In this document: one piece after another, positions 42,602 to 50,875 of the stretch
Position numbering within the stretch: the stretch's first letter is position 1
Layout of the letters: each line of letters opens with the position of its first letter
Assembly (NCBI GenBank): GCA_965199595.1
Contig: OZ241182.1
Location: forward strand, 992,001-1,056,000
DNA length: 64,000 nt
Direction: 5' to 3'
DNA from: JBBROS01 sp965199595
GTDB taxonomy: Bacteria; Pseudomonadota; Alphaproteobacteria; Acetobacterales; Acetobacteraceae
The notes under the pieces: model-generated
Seen by the model: the letters and a program-made list of their open reading frames with translations, nothing else
Database searches by the model: none
Told to the model about the DNA's origin: nothing
Made by a program: the position numbers and the translations under genes

Positions 42602-43774
42602 ATGGATGGGACGGGCGGGTTGGGCGGGGCCGGGCCACTGGCGGGGTATCGGGCGCGGGTGGCGAGCGGGGCATTGGCGGCGGACCCGGCCCAGGCGCTG
42701 GCGGCGGAGCGGCTGCAGTCGCTATGGGCGGCGCTGCGGGGGTATCAGCCGGAGCCGAAGCGGGAGGAGCGGACCGGGCTGTTCAGCCGGCTGCTGAAGA
42801 AGAAGGCGCCGGACGACATCCCGGCGAGCTACCCGCACGGGCTGTACCTGGTCGGCGATGTGGGGCGCGGGAAGAGCATGTTGATGGACCTGTTCTTCGA
42901 CACCGCCGAGGTGCCGCTGAAACGGCGCATCCATTTCCATCAGTTCATGCAGGAGGCGCACCGGCGCATCCATGCCTGGCGGCGGGAGGCGCCGCGGCTG
43001 GCGGACCCGCACAGCGACGACCCGATCCCGCCGCTGGCGGACCAGATTGCGGCGGAGGCGTCGCTGCTGTGCTTCGACGAGTTCCAGGTGACGGATATCG
43101 TGGACGCGATGATCCTGGGGCGGCTGTTCAAGGCGCTGTTCGCCCGGGGGGTGGTGGTGGTGGCGACGAGCAACACGGTGCCGGCGGACCTGTTCGCGGG
43201 GCAGCCGGGGCGGGATGCGTTCCTGCCGTTCATCGCGCTGATCGAGCAGTACCTGGACCTGATCGTGATGGATGGGGACCGGGATTTCCGGCGGCAGCGG
43301 CTGCGGGCGATGCCGACCTGGCATGTGCCGGCGGATGGGCGGGCGGATGCGGCGCTGGACGCGGCCTTCGCCACGCTCACGGCCGGGCGGCGGGCGGCGC
43401 CGGAGCGGCTGACGGTGATGGGGCGGGTGCTGGTGGTGCCGCATGCGGCGCAGGGGGTGGCGCGGTTCGACTTCGATGCGCTGTGCGGGGAAGCGCTGGG
43501 TGCCGGGGATTACCTGGCGCTGGCGACGCATTATCATGCGCTGGTGCTGGATGGGGTGCCGCGGCTGAGCCCGGACAACTATGACCGGGCGCGGCGGTTC
43601 GTCACTCTGGTGGATGCGCTTTACGACCACCGGGTGAAGCTGATCGCGAGTGCTGCGGCGGCGCCGGATGATCTGTATCAGCGGGGGGAGGGGGCGCGGG
43701 CGTTCCAGCGGACGGCGTCCCGGCTGGAGGAGATGCAGAGCCAGGCCTATCTGGATTTGCCGCATCTGGCTTGA
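42602..43774 (+). CDS. zapE: Cell division ATPase ZapE (AFG1 family)
   Basis: This is an AAA-type ATPase (390 aa) that acts on FtsZ rings during division and on mitochondrial-type proteases in homologues. The N-terminal part, RLQSLWAALRGYQPEPKREERTGLFSRLLKKK, leads to YPHGLYLVGDVGRGKSMLMDLFF, with Walker A GDVGRGKS near 93. HFHQFMQEAHRRIHAWRRE follows, with Walker B LLCFDEFQVTDIVDAMILGRLF. The sensor region VVVATSNTVPADLFAG and LIEQYLDLIVMDGDRDFR are typical of AFG1. ATG 42602 is preferred over 42572. Confidence 0.92.
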   Translation: MDGTGGLGGAGPLAGYRARVASGALAADPAQALAAERLQSLWAALRGYQPEPKREERTGLFSRLLKKKAPDDIPASYPHGLYLVGDVGRGKSMLMDLFFDTAEVPLKRRIHFHQFMQEAHRRIHAWRREAPRLADPHSDDPIPPLADQIAAEASLLCFDEFQVTDIVDAMILGRLFKALFARGVVVVATSNTVPADLFAGQPGRDAFLPFIALIEQYLDLIVMDGDRDFRRQRLRAMPTWHVPADGRADAALDAAFATLTAGRRAAPERLTVMGRVLVVPHAAQGVARFDFDALCGEALGAGDYLALATHYHALVLDGVPRLSPDNYDRARRFVTLVDALYDHRVKLIASAAAAPDDLYQRGEGARAFQRTASRLEEMQSQAYLDLPHLA

Positions 43775-43815
43775 GGTTGCTGCTTTCGAGTTCTCTGGGG
43801 CTGGGGCTGGTTGTC

Positions 43816-43997
43816 TACCACGAGGAGCACGAGGTTTGGGTTGTGGGGGGGTTCTGGTGGTTTTCACCACGGAGACGCAGGGGACACGGAGACGAGTGGA
43901 GGATTGATTAGGTTTGCTTGCGCTCCGCGCGGGTTTTGATTTCCAGATGTATGTCTTGGATAGGTTGTTCTTCGTGCTTTTCGTGTCTTCGTGGTTG
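43816..43997. repeat. Palindromic intergenic repeat related to those at 13.0-13.4 kb
   Basis: The element begins CCACGAGGAGCACGAGG at 43818. It contains CACCACGGAGACGCAGGGG near 43865 and ends with CTTCGTGCTTTTCGTGTC and TTCGTGG (to 43997), the reverse complement of a CCACGAAGACACGAAA type sequence. Its ends can therefore pair. It belongs to the same family as the repeats beside kdsB. The whole 43775-44093 gap contains only this element and no gene. Confidence 0.72.
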
Positions 43998-44093
43998 TTC
44001 CTGTCTGGAGAGACGAAGGCCGTACTGGCCGGAGTGGGGTGAGTTCTGTTGCGCTGCGCGCAGTGGGTGGCCTGTGTGGTTCCTGGCCCGGCG

Positions 44094-45452
44094 TCAGCGG
44101 GTCAGCAGGCGGGCGAAGCTGATGAGGCTGGCGAAGGCGGCGAAGGCGGCGGCCAGGGTGAGGGAGAGGACCGGGCCGTGGGTGCCGACCAGGCCGAAGC
44201 AGAGGGCCACCAGGGCGGCGCCGACGGCCTGCCCGACCAGGCGGGAGGTGGCGATGGTGCCGCTGGCGCCGCCGCTGCGATGGGCCGGGGCGGCGGACAT
44301 CAGCGCCTTCAGGTTGGGGGACTGGAAGAAGCCGAAGCCGGCGCCGCAGAGCAGCATCCGGAGCGCGATGCCGAGCTGGGTGGCGTCCGGCGGCAGGGTG
44401 GCCATCAGCGTGAGGCCGGCGGCGAGGATGGCGAGGCCGACGCCGCCCAGGATGGCGGGGGGATAGCGGTCGGACAGCGGGCCGGCGATCGGGGCCATGA
44501 TGCCGGTGGCGACGGGCCAGGGGGTGAGCAGCAGCCCGGTCTCGACGGCGCTGCGGCCCATGCCGACCTGGAACAGGAAGGGGAGCGAGACGAAGGACAG
44601 GCCCTGTGCCGTGAAGGACAGCATGGAGGTGAGGGAGGAGAGCGCGAAGAGCGGGCGGCGGTACAGGTCCAGCGGCAGCATGGGGGCGGGCTGGCCGAAC
44701 TGGCGGCGCACCAGGAGGGTGCCGGCGATGAGCATGACCGCCAGGGTGGCGCCGGTTTCCCAGAGCGTGGCGCGGTGGGAGGCTTCGCCGATGGAGAGGA
44801 TGAGGGCGGCGAAGGTGACGGCGTTGAGGATGGCGCCGGCGATGTCGAACCTTCGGGCGGCGCGGGGGGTTTCCGGCAGCACCTTCAGGCCCAGCACGAG
44901 GGCGGCGATGCCGATGGGCACGTTGATGGCGAACAGCAGCGGCCAGGCGGCGATGGAGAGCATGAGGGCGGCGACGCTGGGGCCGAGGGCGGTGGAGGTG
45001 GCGACGACGAGGGCGTTGAAGCCGACGCCGCGGCCGAGCTGCCGGGCCGGGTAGATGAAGCGGATGAGGGCGGTGTTGACGCTCATGATGCCGGCGGCAC
45101 CCAGGCCCTGCAGGATGCGCGCGGCCGTGAGGGTGGGCAGCGACCAGGACAGCGCGCACAGGGCGGAGGCGACGGTGAACACCACCAGCCCCGCCAGATA
45201 GACCCGGCGGAACCCCGCGATCTCCCCCAGCGCGCCCAGCGGCAGCAGGGCGGCGACGACGGCGAGCTGGTAGGCGTTGACGATCCAGATGGAGGCGGCG
45301 GGCGCGGTGTTCAGGTCCCGGGCGATGGTGGGCAGGGCGGTGTTGGCGATGCTGGTGTCGAGCGAGGCCATGCCGACGGCGAGGATGATGGTGAGGACGG
45401 CGAGGCGCCTGGCATGGGGCGGCAGGCCGTCCTCCGGCACCGCTTCGGTCAC
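44094..45452 (-). CDS. MFS transporter, DHA2 family
   Basis: This is a drug:H+ antiporter-type exporter of the inner membrane (452 aa, about 12-14 helices). The N-terminal motif GMASLDTSIANTALPTIARDLNTA is the DHA2 signature region. It is followed by ASIWIVNAYQLAVVAALLPLGALGEIAGFRRVYLAGL (motif A-like loop) and LPTLTAARILQGLGAAGIMSVNTALIRFIYP (motif B and C-like). The substrate is unknown. Its start overlaps the stop of the upstream glycosyltransferase-like gene (four-base ATGA). Confidence 0.88.
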   Translation of the reverse strand: MTEAVPEDGLPPHARRLAVLTIILAVGMASLDTSIANTALPTIARDLNTAPAASIWIVNAYQLAVVAALLPLGALGEIAGFRRVYLAGLVVFTVASALCALSWSLPTLTAARILQGLGAAGIMSVNTALIRFIYPARQLGRGVGFNALVVATSTALGPSVAALMLSIAAWPLLFAINVPIGIAALVLGLKVLPETPRAARRFDIAGAILNAVTFAALILSIGEASHRATLWETGATLAVMLIAGTLLVRRQFGQPAPMLPLDLYRRPLFALSSLTSMLSFTAQGLSFVSLPFLFQVGMGRSAVETGLLLTPWPVATGIMAPIAGPLSDRYPPAILGGVGLAILAAGLTLMATLPPDATQLGIALRMLLCGAGFGFFQSPNLKALMSAAPAHRSGGASGTIATSRLVGQAVGAALVALCFGLVGTHGPVLSLTLAAAFAAFASLISFARLLTR

Positions 45453-46330
45453 TGGGGCATGGTTTCGGGCGCCGCCCCGGGCTTCGGGGGGTTCGGCATG
45501 AGGAAGCGGCGGCCGAGATGGCGGAGTTCGAGGAAGCCGGCGTTCTCGCGGGCGGGCTTATAGACGTCGAAGGCGCGCATCAGCAGCAGGGTGGCGGCGC
45601 TCTCCAGGGGGCCGAAGAAGTCCGCGTTGGGCTTGCCGAACCTGGGGGAGGCGGCCATGCGGGCCAGCTGTGCGGCGTTGAGGAAGAAGCAGCCGCTGTG
45701 GACGTTGCTGACGCGCTTGAACAGGTAGGAGCGGCCGAAGGCCTCGGCGCGGAGGCGGGTGCGCAGGGTGATGTCCTGGTGCAGGGCGGGGATTTCGGGG
45801 TGGGTGGTGTTGCCGTCCACGTACATCTTCATCACCTGGAGGTCGCTGGCCAGCTCGAACCGGTTGGGCTGCAGCAGGGTGGAGTTGCCGAAGGTGGCGT
45901 TGAACCAGCGCAGCTTGTCGAGGAACAGCGGGTCGGTGATCTCGAGGTCGTCCTCGAGGTAAACGAAGTCGTCGAAGCGCTCGGCGTTCTCACGCATCAG
46001 CTCGTGGCAGACGAAGCCGAGGCAGCGGGGGTCCGCGTTGGTCGGGACGTGGGTGAAGAGGCTGGGCGGCAGTTCGGCCACCAGGTGCTGGTCGCCGGTG
46101 GTGACCAGGGCGATCTCGATGATGGCGGCGATGGCGTCGTTGGCCGCGGCGCCGGGGCGTTCGCTGACCAGGGCCTGGCGGGGGCCGAAGGTTTGGTGGA
46201 GGGCGGTGAGGCAACGCTCGACCTGGTTGCGCCGGGCCAAAGTGTCGCCGGATTCGGAGCCGTAATGCCCGGGCGCCTGGGGCTCCGGGGTTCTGCGGCA
46301 GAAATGCGGGATGGTGACGAGCACGCGCAT
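45449..46330 (-). CDS. Glycosyltransferase-like protein of unknown function
   Basis: This 293-residue soluble protein starts at ATG 46330 (MRVLVTIPHFCRR). It has a nucleotide-sugar-transferase look: ERCLTALHQTFGPRQALV early, a DxD-like acidic motif in FDDFVYLEDDLEITDPLF near 127, then DKLRWFNATFGNSTLLQPNRFEL. The ending SNVHSGCFFLNAAQLARMAAS is also consistent with a GT-A fold. No signal peptide or membrane segment is seen. The longer frame to 46459 is not supported. It overlaps the exporter gene, so product synthesis and export may be linked. Confidence 0.6.
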   Translation of the reverse strand: MRVLVTIPHFCRRTPEPQAPGHYGSESGDTLARRNQVERCLTALHQTFGPRQALVSERPGAAANDAIAAIIEIALVTTGDQHLVAELPPSLFTHVPTNADPRCLGFVCHELMRENAERFDDFVYLEDDLEITDPLFLDKLRWFNATFGNSTLLQPNRFELASDLQVMKMYVDGNTTHPEIPALHQDITLRTRLRAEAFGRSYLFKRVSNVHSGCFFLNAAQLARMAASPRFGKPNADFFGPLESAATLLLMRAFDVYKPARENAGFLELRHLGRRFLMPNPPKPGAAPETMPQ

Positions 46331-46589
46331 GGCGGGGATGGTGGTGCCGACCGGGGCGGCTGCGGTCAAGGGGTGGGTTGGCCGGGGATGATGCCGGGCA
46401 TGTTGGCGGGCTGCTCTGTCCGCAAGGGGTGACCGCTCCTGAGCACGTCGCTCGTGCAACGGTTAATCTTTCGTGTGGGACGGGAAGCCCATGGTGGGCG
46501 GTACCATATCCTGATAATTGTTAACCTTATTTGACGGCCGATCACGTGGATTGCGATCGGACCGTGAGCTCCAGAAGGGATGAGGCGGG

Positions 46590-46640
46590 ATGGCGGGGTT
46601 CAGTGTGCTGCGGATGTGGTTGAACGATGCCGGCTGCTAG
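46590..46640 (+). CDS. Very short ORF (16 codons), possible leader peptide
   Basis: An ATG at 46590 encodes MAGFSVLRMWLNDAGC and stops at 46640. A purine-rich stretch, AAGGGATGAGGCGGG, lies directly upstream and would be an unusually good ribosome-binding site. The ORF overlaps the next small ORF by 14 bases. It could couple translation to that ORF or be a chance reading frame. Confidence 0.3.
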   Translation: MAGFSVLRMWLNDAGC

Positions 46641-46749
46641 GGCTTCTCAACGGCCGTCACCCTGGATCGGCTTCCTGCCGGGATTGTTCATCGGGGCCGT
46701 GGTCGCGGCGATGTTGCTGACGCTGCTGGTGGTGCGGCTGTCGCAGTAG
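46627..46749 (+). CDS. Small single-pass membrane protein
   Basis: This 40-residue ORF, starting at ATG 46627, contains one strongly hydrophobic helix (WIGFLPGLFIGAVVAAMLLTLLVV), followed by a short polar end. It overlaps the preceding 16-codon ORF. The family is not recognised. Base composition fits coding use in this region, but the protein is too short to be confident. Confidence 0.4.
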   Translation: MPAARASQRPSPWIGFLPGLFIGAVVAAMLLTLLVVRLSQ

Positions 46750-46788
46750 CGGGTGGGTGCGGCCGGCCCTGATGCGGGCCGGGCCGCC

Positions 46789-48306
46789 CTACATCGTGGC
46801 GCCGATCATCCAGGGGGCGAACTCCGCGCCGCCGGCGTCGAACATCTCGCTTTTGGTGCGCTTGCCGCTGGCGACCTGGATGATCTGCTCGAAGATGCGC
46901 TGGCCGCAGGCCTCCACGGTTTCGGTGCCGTCCAGGATGGTGCCGCAGTTGATGTCCATGTCGTCCTCCATGCGCTCGAACATCGGGGTGTTCGTCGCGA
47001 GCTTGAGGGAGGGGGAGGGCTTGCAGCCGAACACGCTGCCGCGGCCGGTGGTGAAGCACACCAGGTTCGCGCCGCCCGCGACCTGTCCGGTGGCGGCCAC
47101 CGGGTCGTAGCCCGGCGTGTCCATGAACACGAAGCCGCGGGCGGTCACGGGTTCGGCGTAGCGCACCACGTCCACCAGGTTGGTGCTGCCGGCCTTGGCC
47201 ATGGCGCCGAGGGATTTTTCCAGGATGGTGGTGAGGCCGCCGGCCTTGTTGCCGGGGCTTGGGTTGGCGTTCATCTCGGCCCCTTCGCGGGCGCAGTATT
47301 CGTCCCACCAGCGCATCAGGCCGACGAGCTTCTCGCCGACTTCCTGGTTGATGGCGCGCCGGGTCAGCAGGTGTTCGGCGCCGTAGGTCTCGGGCGTTTC
47401 GGAGAGGATGACGGCGCCGCCGTGGCGGACGACCAGGTCGCTGGCGGCACCAAGGGCGGGGTTTGCGGAGACGCCGGAGTAGCCGTCGCTGCCGCCGCAT
47501 TGCAGGGCGACGGTGAGTTCGCTGAGGGGGGCGGGTTCGCGGTGGACCTGGTTGGCCTCGGCCAGCACCTCGCGCACGAAGGCGATGCCGGCCTCCACGG
47601 TCTTGCGGGTGCCGCCCATGGTCTGGATGTCCATGTTGCGGATGCGGCCGGAGAGGCGCTGTTCTTCCATCAGGCCGCCGATCTGGTTCACTTCGCATCC
47701 CAGGCCGATGACGATGATGTGGCTGAAGTTCACGTGCCGCGCATAGCCGGCCAGGGTGCGGCGAAGCAGGCGCAGGGGCTCGCCGTCGGTCATGCCGCAG
47801 CCGGTCTTGTGGGTGAGGGCGACGACGCCGTCGACGTTCGGGTACTCGGCCAGCGGGTCGTGCCCGGTGAAGGGGTTGCGCTTGAACACGTCGGCGACGA
47901 GCTGCGCCGTGTGGGCGCTGCAGTTCACGCTGGTGAGGATACCGATGTAGTTGCGGGTGGCGTAGCGGCCGTCCGGGCGGCGGAAGCCGTCGAAGGTGCG
48001 GCGGGCGTTGGCCATGGCGGTGGGGCGGGCATCGACGGAGTAGGCGTAGTCCTTGTCGAAGTCGCCCATGCCGCAGTTGTGGACGTGGACGTGCTCGCCG
48101 GGTCCGATGGGCTGGGTGGCGAAGCCGATGATCTGGCCGTAGCGGCGGATCTGGTCGCCGGGCAGCAGGGCGCGGATGGCGACCTTGTGTCCGGCCGGGA
48201 TGCGCTGGCGGGTGACGACGCCCGGTGCGACCTCGGTGTTCTCCAGCAGGGTGGAGCGGGCGATCAGCACGCCGTCTTCGGGATGCAGCCGGATGGTGCT
48301 GACCAT
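46789..48306 (-). CDS. garD: Galactarate/altronate dehydratase-family protein (GarD/UxaA-like)
   Basis: This is a dehydratase of the UxaA/GarD family (505 aa), which converts galactarate to 5-keto-4-deoxy-glucarate or altronate to 2-keto-3-deoxy-gluconate. Its N-terminal SAF-type domain (IRLHPEDGVLIARSTLL, QRIPAGHKVAIRALLPGDQIRRYGQIIGFAT) precedes the catalytic domain. That domain has THKTGCGMTDGEPLRLLRRTLAGYA, GLGCEVNQ, ALQCGGSDGYSGVSANPALG and CFTTGRGSVFGCKPSPSLKLATNT. The start is ATG 48306. It lies four bases after the HpcH/HpaI aldolase gene, which would act on the dehydration product. Confidence 0.83.
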   Translation of the reverse strand: MVSTIRLHPEDGVLIARSTLLENTEVAPGVVTRQRIPAGHKVAIRALLPGDQIRRYGQIIGFATQPIGPGEHVHVHNCGMGDFDKDYAYSVDARPTAMANARRTFDGFRRPDGRYATRNYIGILTSVNCSAHTAQLVADVFKRNPFTGHDPLAEYPNVDGVVALTHKTGCGMTDGEPLRLLRRTLAGYARHVNFSHIIVIGLGCEVNQIGGLMEEQRLSGRIRNMDIQTMGGTRKTVEAGIAFVREVLAEANQVHREPAPLSELTVALQCGGSDGYSGVSANPALGAASDLVVRHGGAVILSETPETYGAEHLLTRRAINQEVGEKLVGLMRWWDEYCAREGAEMNANPSPGNKAGGLTTILEKSLGAMAKAGSTNLVDVVRYAEPVTARGFVFMDTPGYDPVAATGQVAGGANLVCFTTGRGSVFGCKPSPSLKLATNTPMFERMEDDMDINCGTILDGTETVEACGQRIFEQIIQVASGKRTKSEMFDAGGAEFAPWMIGATM

Positions 48307-48310
48307 GATG

Positions 48311-49075
48311 CTAGAGACCGCTGCGGACAGTTTTGATGGCAGCCTGGGCGCCGGTGAGGATGAGGGCGCTGTCATTGGCGATGGTGACCAGGTTGAAGCC
48401 CATCCTGATCATGCGGATGGCGTAGTCGGGCTTGCCGCAGTGGATGCCGGCGCGCACGCCCCTGGCCGCGACCTTCTTCAGCAGCGATTCGTAGGTGTCC
48501 AGCGCCAGCCTGGTCTCCTGGTCCAGCACCGGCTCGCCGCCGCGGCTGAAGGCGAGGTCGGAGGGGCCGATATAGACGCAGTCGATGCCCGGGACGTCGA
48601 GGATGGCGTCGAGGTTGTCGATGGCCTCCTGGGTCTCGATCATGGGCATGCAGAGGATGTCGTCGTTGGCGGTCTTCTGGTAGCCGCTGGCGGCGCCGTA
48701 GATGCCGGCGCGGATGGGGCCGTTGCTGCGCGCGCCCTGCGGCGGGTAGCGCATGGAGCTGACCAGGGCCTCGGCCTCGGCGCGGGTGTTGACCATGGGG
48801 CAGATGAGGCCGGTGGCGCCGGCGTCCAGCACCTTGCCGATGATGCCGGGCTCGTTCCACGGGACGCGCACCATGGGGGCGACGGGCTGGCCCTGCATGC
48901 CCTGGAAGCAGCGGACCATGGAGAGGTAGTCCTGCACGCCGTGCTGGAGGTCGACCGTGACGCTGTCGAACCCGGCCTGGGCCATGACCTCGGCGGAGAA
49001 GCCGTCGGGGATGGCGAGCCATCCGTTGAGCACCGGCCTGCCTGCGTCCCAGATTGCTTTCAGCTTGTTCGGCAT
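48311..49075 (-). CDS. HpcH/HpaI aldolase-family protein
   Basis: This is a class II, metal-dependent TIM-barrel aldolase (254 aa) like GarL (5-keto-4-deoxy-D-glucarate aldolase). It has PVLNGWLAIPDGFSAEVMAQAGFDSVTVDLQHGVQDY near the N-terminus. The signature metal-ligand segment is MPMIETQEAIDNLDAILDVPGIDCVYIGPSDLAFS near 145. AGATGLICPMVNTRAEAEALVSSMRYPPQGARSNGP is also present. With the adjacent dehydratase it would produce pyruvate and tartronate semialdehyde. The frame opens at 49093 (MREDGT); ATG 49075 (MPNKLK) is equally good. Confidence 0.82.
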   Translation of the reverse strand: MPNKLKAIWDAGRPVLNGWLAIPDGFSAEVMAQAGFDSVTVDLQHGVQDYLSMVRCFQGMQGQPVAPMVRVPWNEPGIIGKVLDAGATGLICPMVNTRAEAEALVSSMRYPPQGARSNGPIRAGIYGAASGYQKTANDDILCMPMIETQEAIDNLDAILDVPGIDCVYIGPSDLAFSRGGEPVLDQETRLALDTYESLLKKVAARGVRAGIHCGKPDYAIRMIRMGFNLVTIANDSALILTGAQAAIKTVRSGL

Positions 49076-49130
49076 GGTGCCGTCTTCCCTCAACGTGTTT
49101 CGAGGACGCTAGGCCCGGCCTGGCGCGGGA

Positions 49131-49513
49131 TCAACCCGGCGCGGCGGTGCAGGCCAACGTGGCCCGGTGGCGGATGGCGGCGCCGACGTCGGTGACCAGT
49201 CTCTCCGGATCATAAGGCTTGGCGACGAGCCTCACATCGTGGATTGCGCGCCATGCCTCGGGGACGACGGAGGTAAGGGCGGTGGCGATGAAGACGGGGA
49301 TGGAGGGGTAGCTTTGGCGGATGTGGGTGACGACGTCCTGCCGGGCATGTGGTGGTCGGTGACGACGGCGGTGAGGCGACCGGGGTTGCGGGTGGCGAGA
49401 TCGATCGCGTCGGCGCCGTCATGGGCGCTCAGCACGTCGTGGCCGGCATCTTCCAGCAGGATGGCGATGCCCATCCGGATCAGCAGTTCATCCTCGACGA
49501 CCAACACGCACAT
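49131..49513 (-). pseudogene. Single-domain response regulator, frameshifted
   Basis: A CheY-like receiver is visible in two frames. The first (49513-49343) has MCVLVVEDELLIRMGIAILLEDAGHDVLSAHDG and the phospho-acceptor in VVTDHHMPG. The frame then shifts. The second frame continues with DVVTHIRQSYPSIPVFIATAL, the conserved Lys in LVAKPYDPERL, and a stop at 49131-49133. Roughly four residues of the loop after the phospho-site are missing, so a short frameshifting deletion is likely. The total would be about 125 residues. Its orphan state and the break suggest a recently inactivated gene or a sequencing error. Confidence 0.72.
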
Positions 49514-49960
49514 GGCTCGTTCTCCAGACACCGAGCGATGTCGCGATAGTGTTGCAGCAGCTGGTGCCTACGCCGTGCCGCGCGGTTCGTTCCGGACGGG
49601 GGCCGCACAAGTTTGCGACCGCGTCGGCGGTGGATCAGCAATGTGCCAGGCAGGGGCTGGTGTCCGCGGCGGGGGAGGACACCAGCGTTACCCTGTAAGC
49701 CGTCGTTTTCACTGAGCCTGAGAACGCCGGGTAATTGCCGGACTCGCCCTGGGACACAGTCAGGTGACGCAGCGTGCTGCACTACCGCAACAGAAATGTT
49801 TCTGGCCGGGCGTAGGTGTGCGGCTGAACATTGACGGAGACCATCGTGTTGCTTGCGGGGGCGCGTACTGGACGGAAACGCGGGGCCAGGCCGCTGCCAA
49901 GCCCCACGGTCGCTCATGAACAACAAAACCAATGCCGGGAAGGCTCCTGGCCACGCCGCA
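49514..49960. other. Intergenic gap without a supportable gene
   Basis: This 447-base gap separates the frameshifted receiver from tonB. A 51-codon plus-strand frame (GTG at 49764 to stop at 49919) and a minus-strand frame at 49760-49954 can be read. Neither has a ribosome-binding site or family resemblance. Base composition turns from G-rich to balanced here. Confidence 0.5.
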
Positions 49961-50857
49961 TCAGCGGTCCAGCGAGTAGCGGACATTGACCGCGACCTGT
50001 GCCTGCGCCTGTGCCATTCCTGCCGGGAAGGCGGGGACCTTCTGGCCGGCCAGCATGTCATGCACGGCCTGGTCCAGCAGCGCCGAGCCGGACGGGCGCA
50101 CGACCTGCACCGCGAGCACGGTGCCGTCCCGCGACACCGTGAAGGCGACCCCGACCGTGCCTTCCTCCCCGCGTTGCCGCGCGGCGTCCGGGTAGCGCCG
50201 GTGCGCCTGCATCCAGGCGCCCAGTGCGCCGCGCCAGGCTGGGTCAATGACGGGCGGCCCGGCGGCGAGAGGTGCCAGGGGGGCGGAGGGTGCCGGCGCG
50301 CCAGGCGGAGCCGAAGCCGGAGCCGGCCGGACTGGCGTGCCCTCGTCCCTGGCCGCCATGGCTGGTTCGGGCGGCGGCGCCCGGCGCTGGGCCGGCTTGG
50401 GCGGCTGGGGCCGGGGCGTCGGACGGCGTGGCGGACTACTGGGCGGCGCGGCGGGTGGAGGCACGGCAGCGGATAGCGGCGCGGCGTCGGGTTGCGGCGG
50501 TGCCGGCAAGGCCGCGGTTTCCGCCGGGGGCTGGCCGGCTGGCGGCGGGGCCGAAGGCGGGGCCGGAGGCGTCTGCGCGTCCGGCCCGGGCGTGGGGACC
50601 GGCGGCGCCGGTTCAGGCTCGTTCGTCAGCGAAGGGGGTGGCGCGGCCGATGGCGCAGCATCCGCCTCCTCAGGCTCAGGCTCAGGCGGGGCAACGGCAA
50701 ACACGACCTCGACCGCCTCCGGACGGCGCTCCTGCTCTGGACGGAGTTGCGTGGCCGTTCCCAGCAGCAGCGCCGCGGCGGCTGCGTGCGCGGCCAGGGA
50801 CAGCAACCAGGCTGCCGGGTGCAACGCAGGCGGGCCGGGCGCCCGGGCCCGGTCCAT
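49961..50857 (-). CDS. tonB: TonB-family energy transducer
   Basis: This 298-residue protein couples the ExbBD proton motor to outer-membrane receptors. It has an N-terminal membrane anchor (AAWLLSLAAHAAAAALLLG) and a long Pro/Ala/Glu-rich periplasmic spacer (about residues 45-200). The C-terminal TonB domain is YPDAARQRGEEGTVGVAFTVSRDGTVLAVQVVRPSGSALLDQAV. ExbB and ExbD are not in the window. Its position directly before a DJ-1-like gene and a TonB-dependent receptor on the same strand indicates a dedicated transducer for that receptor. Confidence 0.88.
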   Translation of the reverse strand: MDRARAPGPPALHPAAWLLSLAAHAAAAALLLGTATQLRPEQERRPEAVEVVFAVAPPEPEPEEADAAPSAAPPPSLTNEPEPAPPVPTPGPDAQTPPAPPSAPPPAGQPPAETAALPAPPQPDAAPLSAAVPPPAAPPSSPPRRPTPRPQPPKPAQRRAPPPEPAMAARDEGTPVRPAPASAPPGAPAPSAPLAPLAAGPPVIDPAWRGALGAWMQAHRRYPDAARQRGEEGTVGVAFTVSRDGTVLAVQVVRPSGSALLDQAVHDMLAGQKVPAFPAGMAQAQAQVAVNVRYSLDR

Positions 50858-50875
50858 TCCCTTGCTCCCCCGACG

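Noticed and set aside
46490..46545. AT-rich patch with GTTAAC and CATAT that slightly resembles a dif/XerCD site
   Set aside because: Arms do not pair well with the known dif consensus (only the TGTTAA core matches), so the resemblance is too weak. It is only worth testing if genome-wide skew places a terminus here.
49764..49919. A 51-codon plus-strand frame before tonB
   Set aside because: There is no convincing ribosome-binding site, no family resemblance, and competing frames on the other strand.
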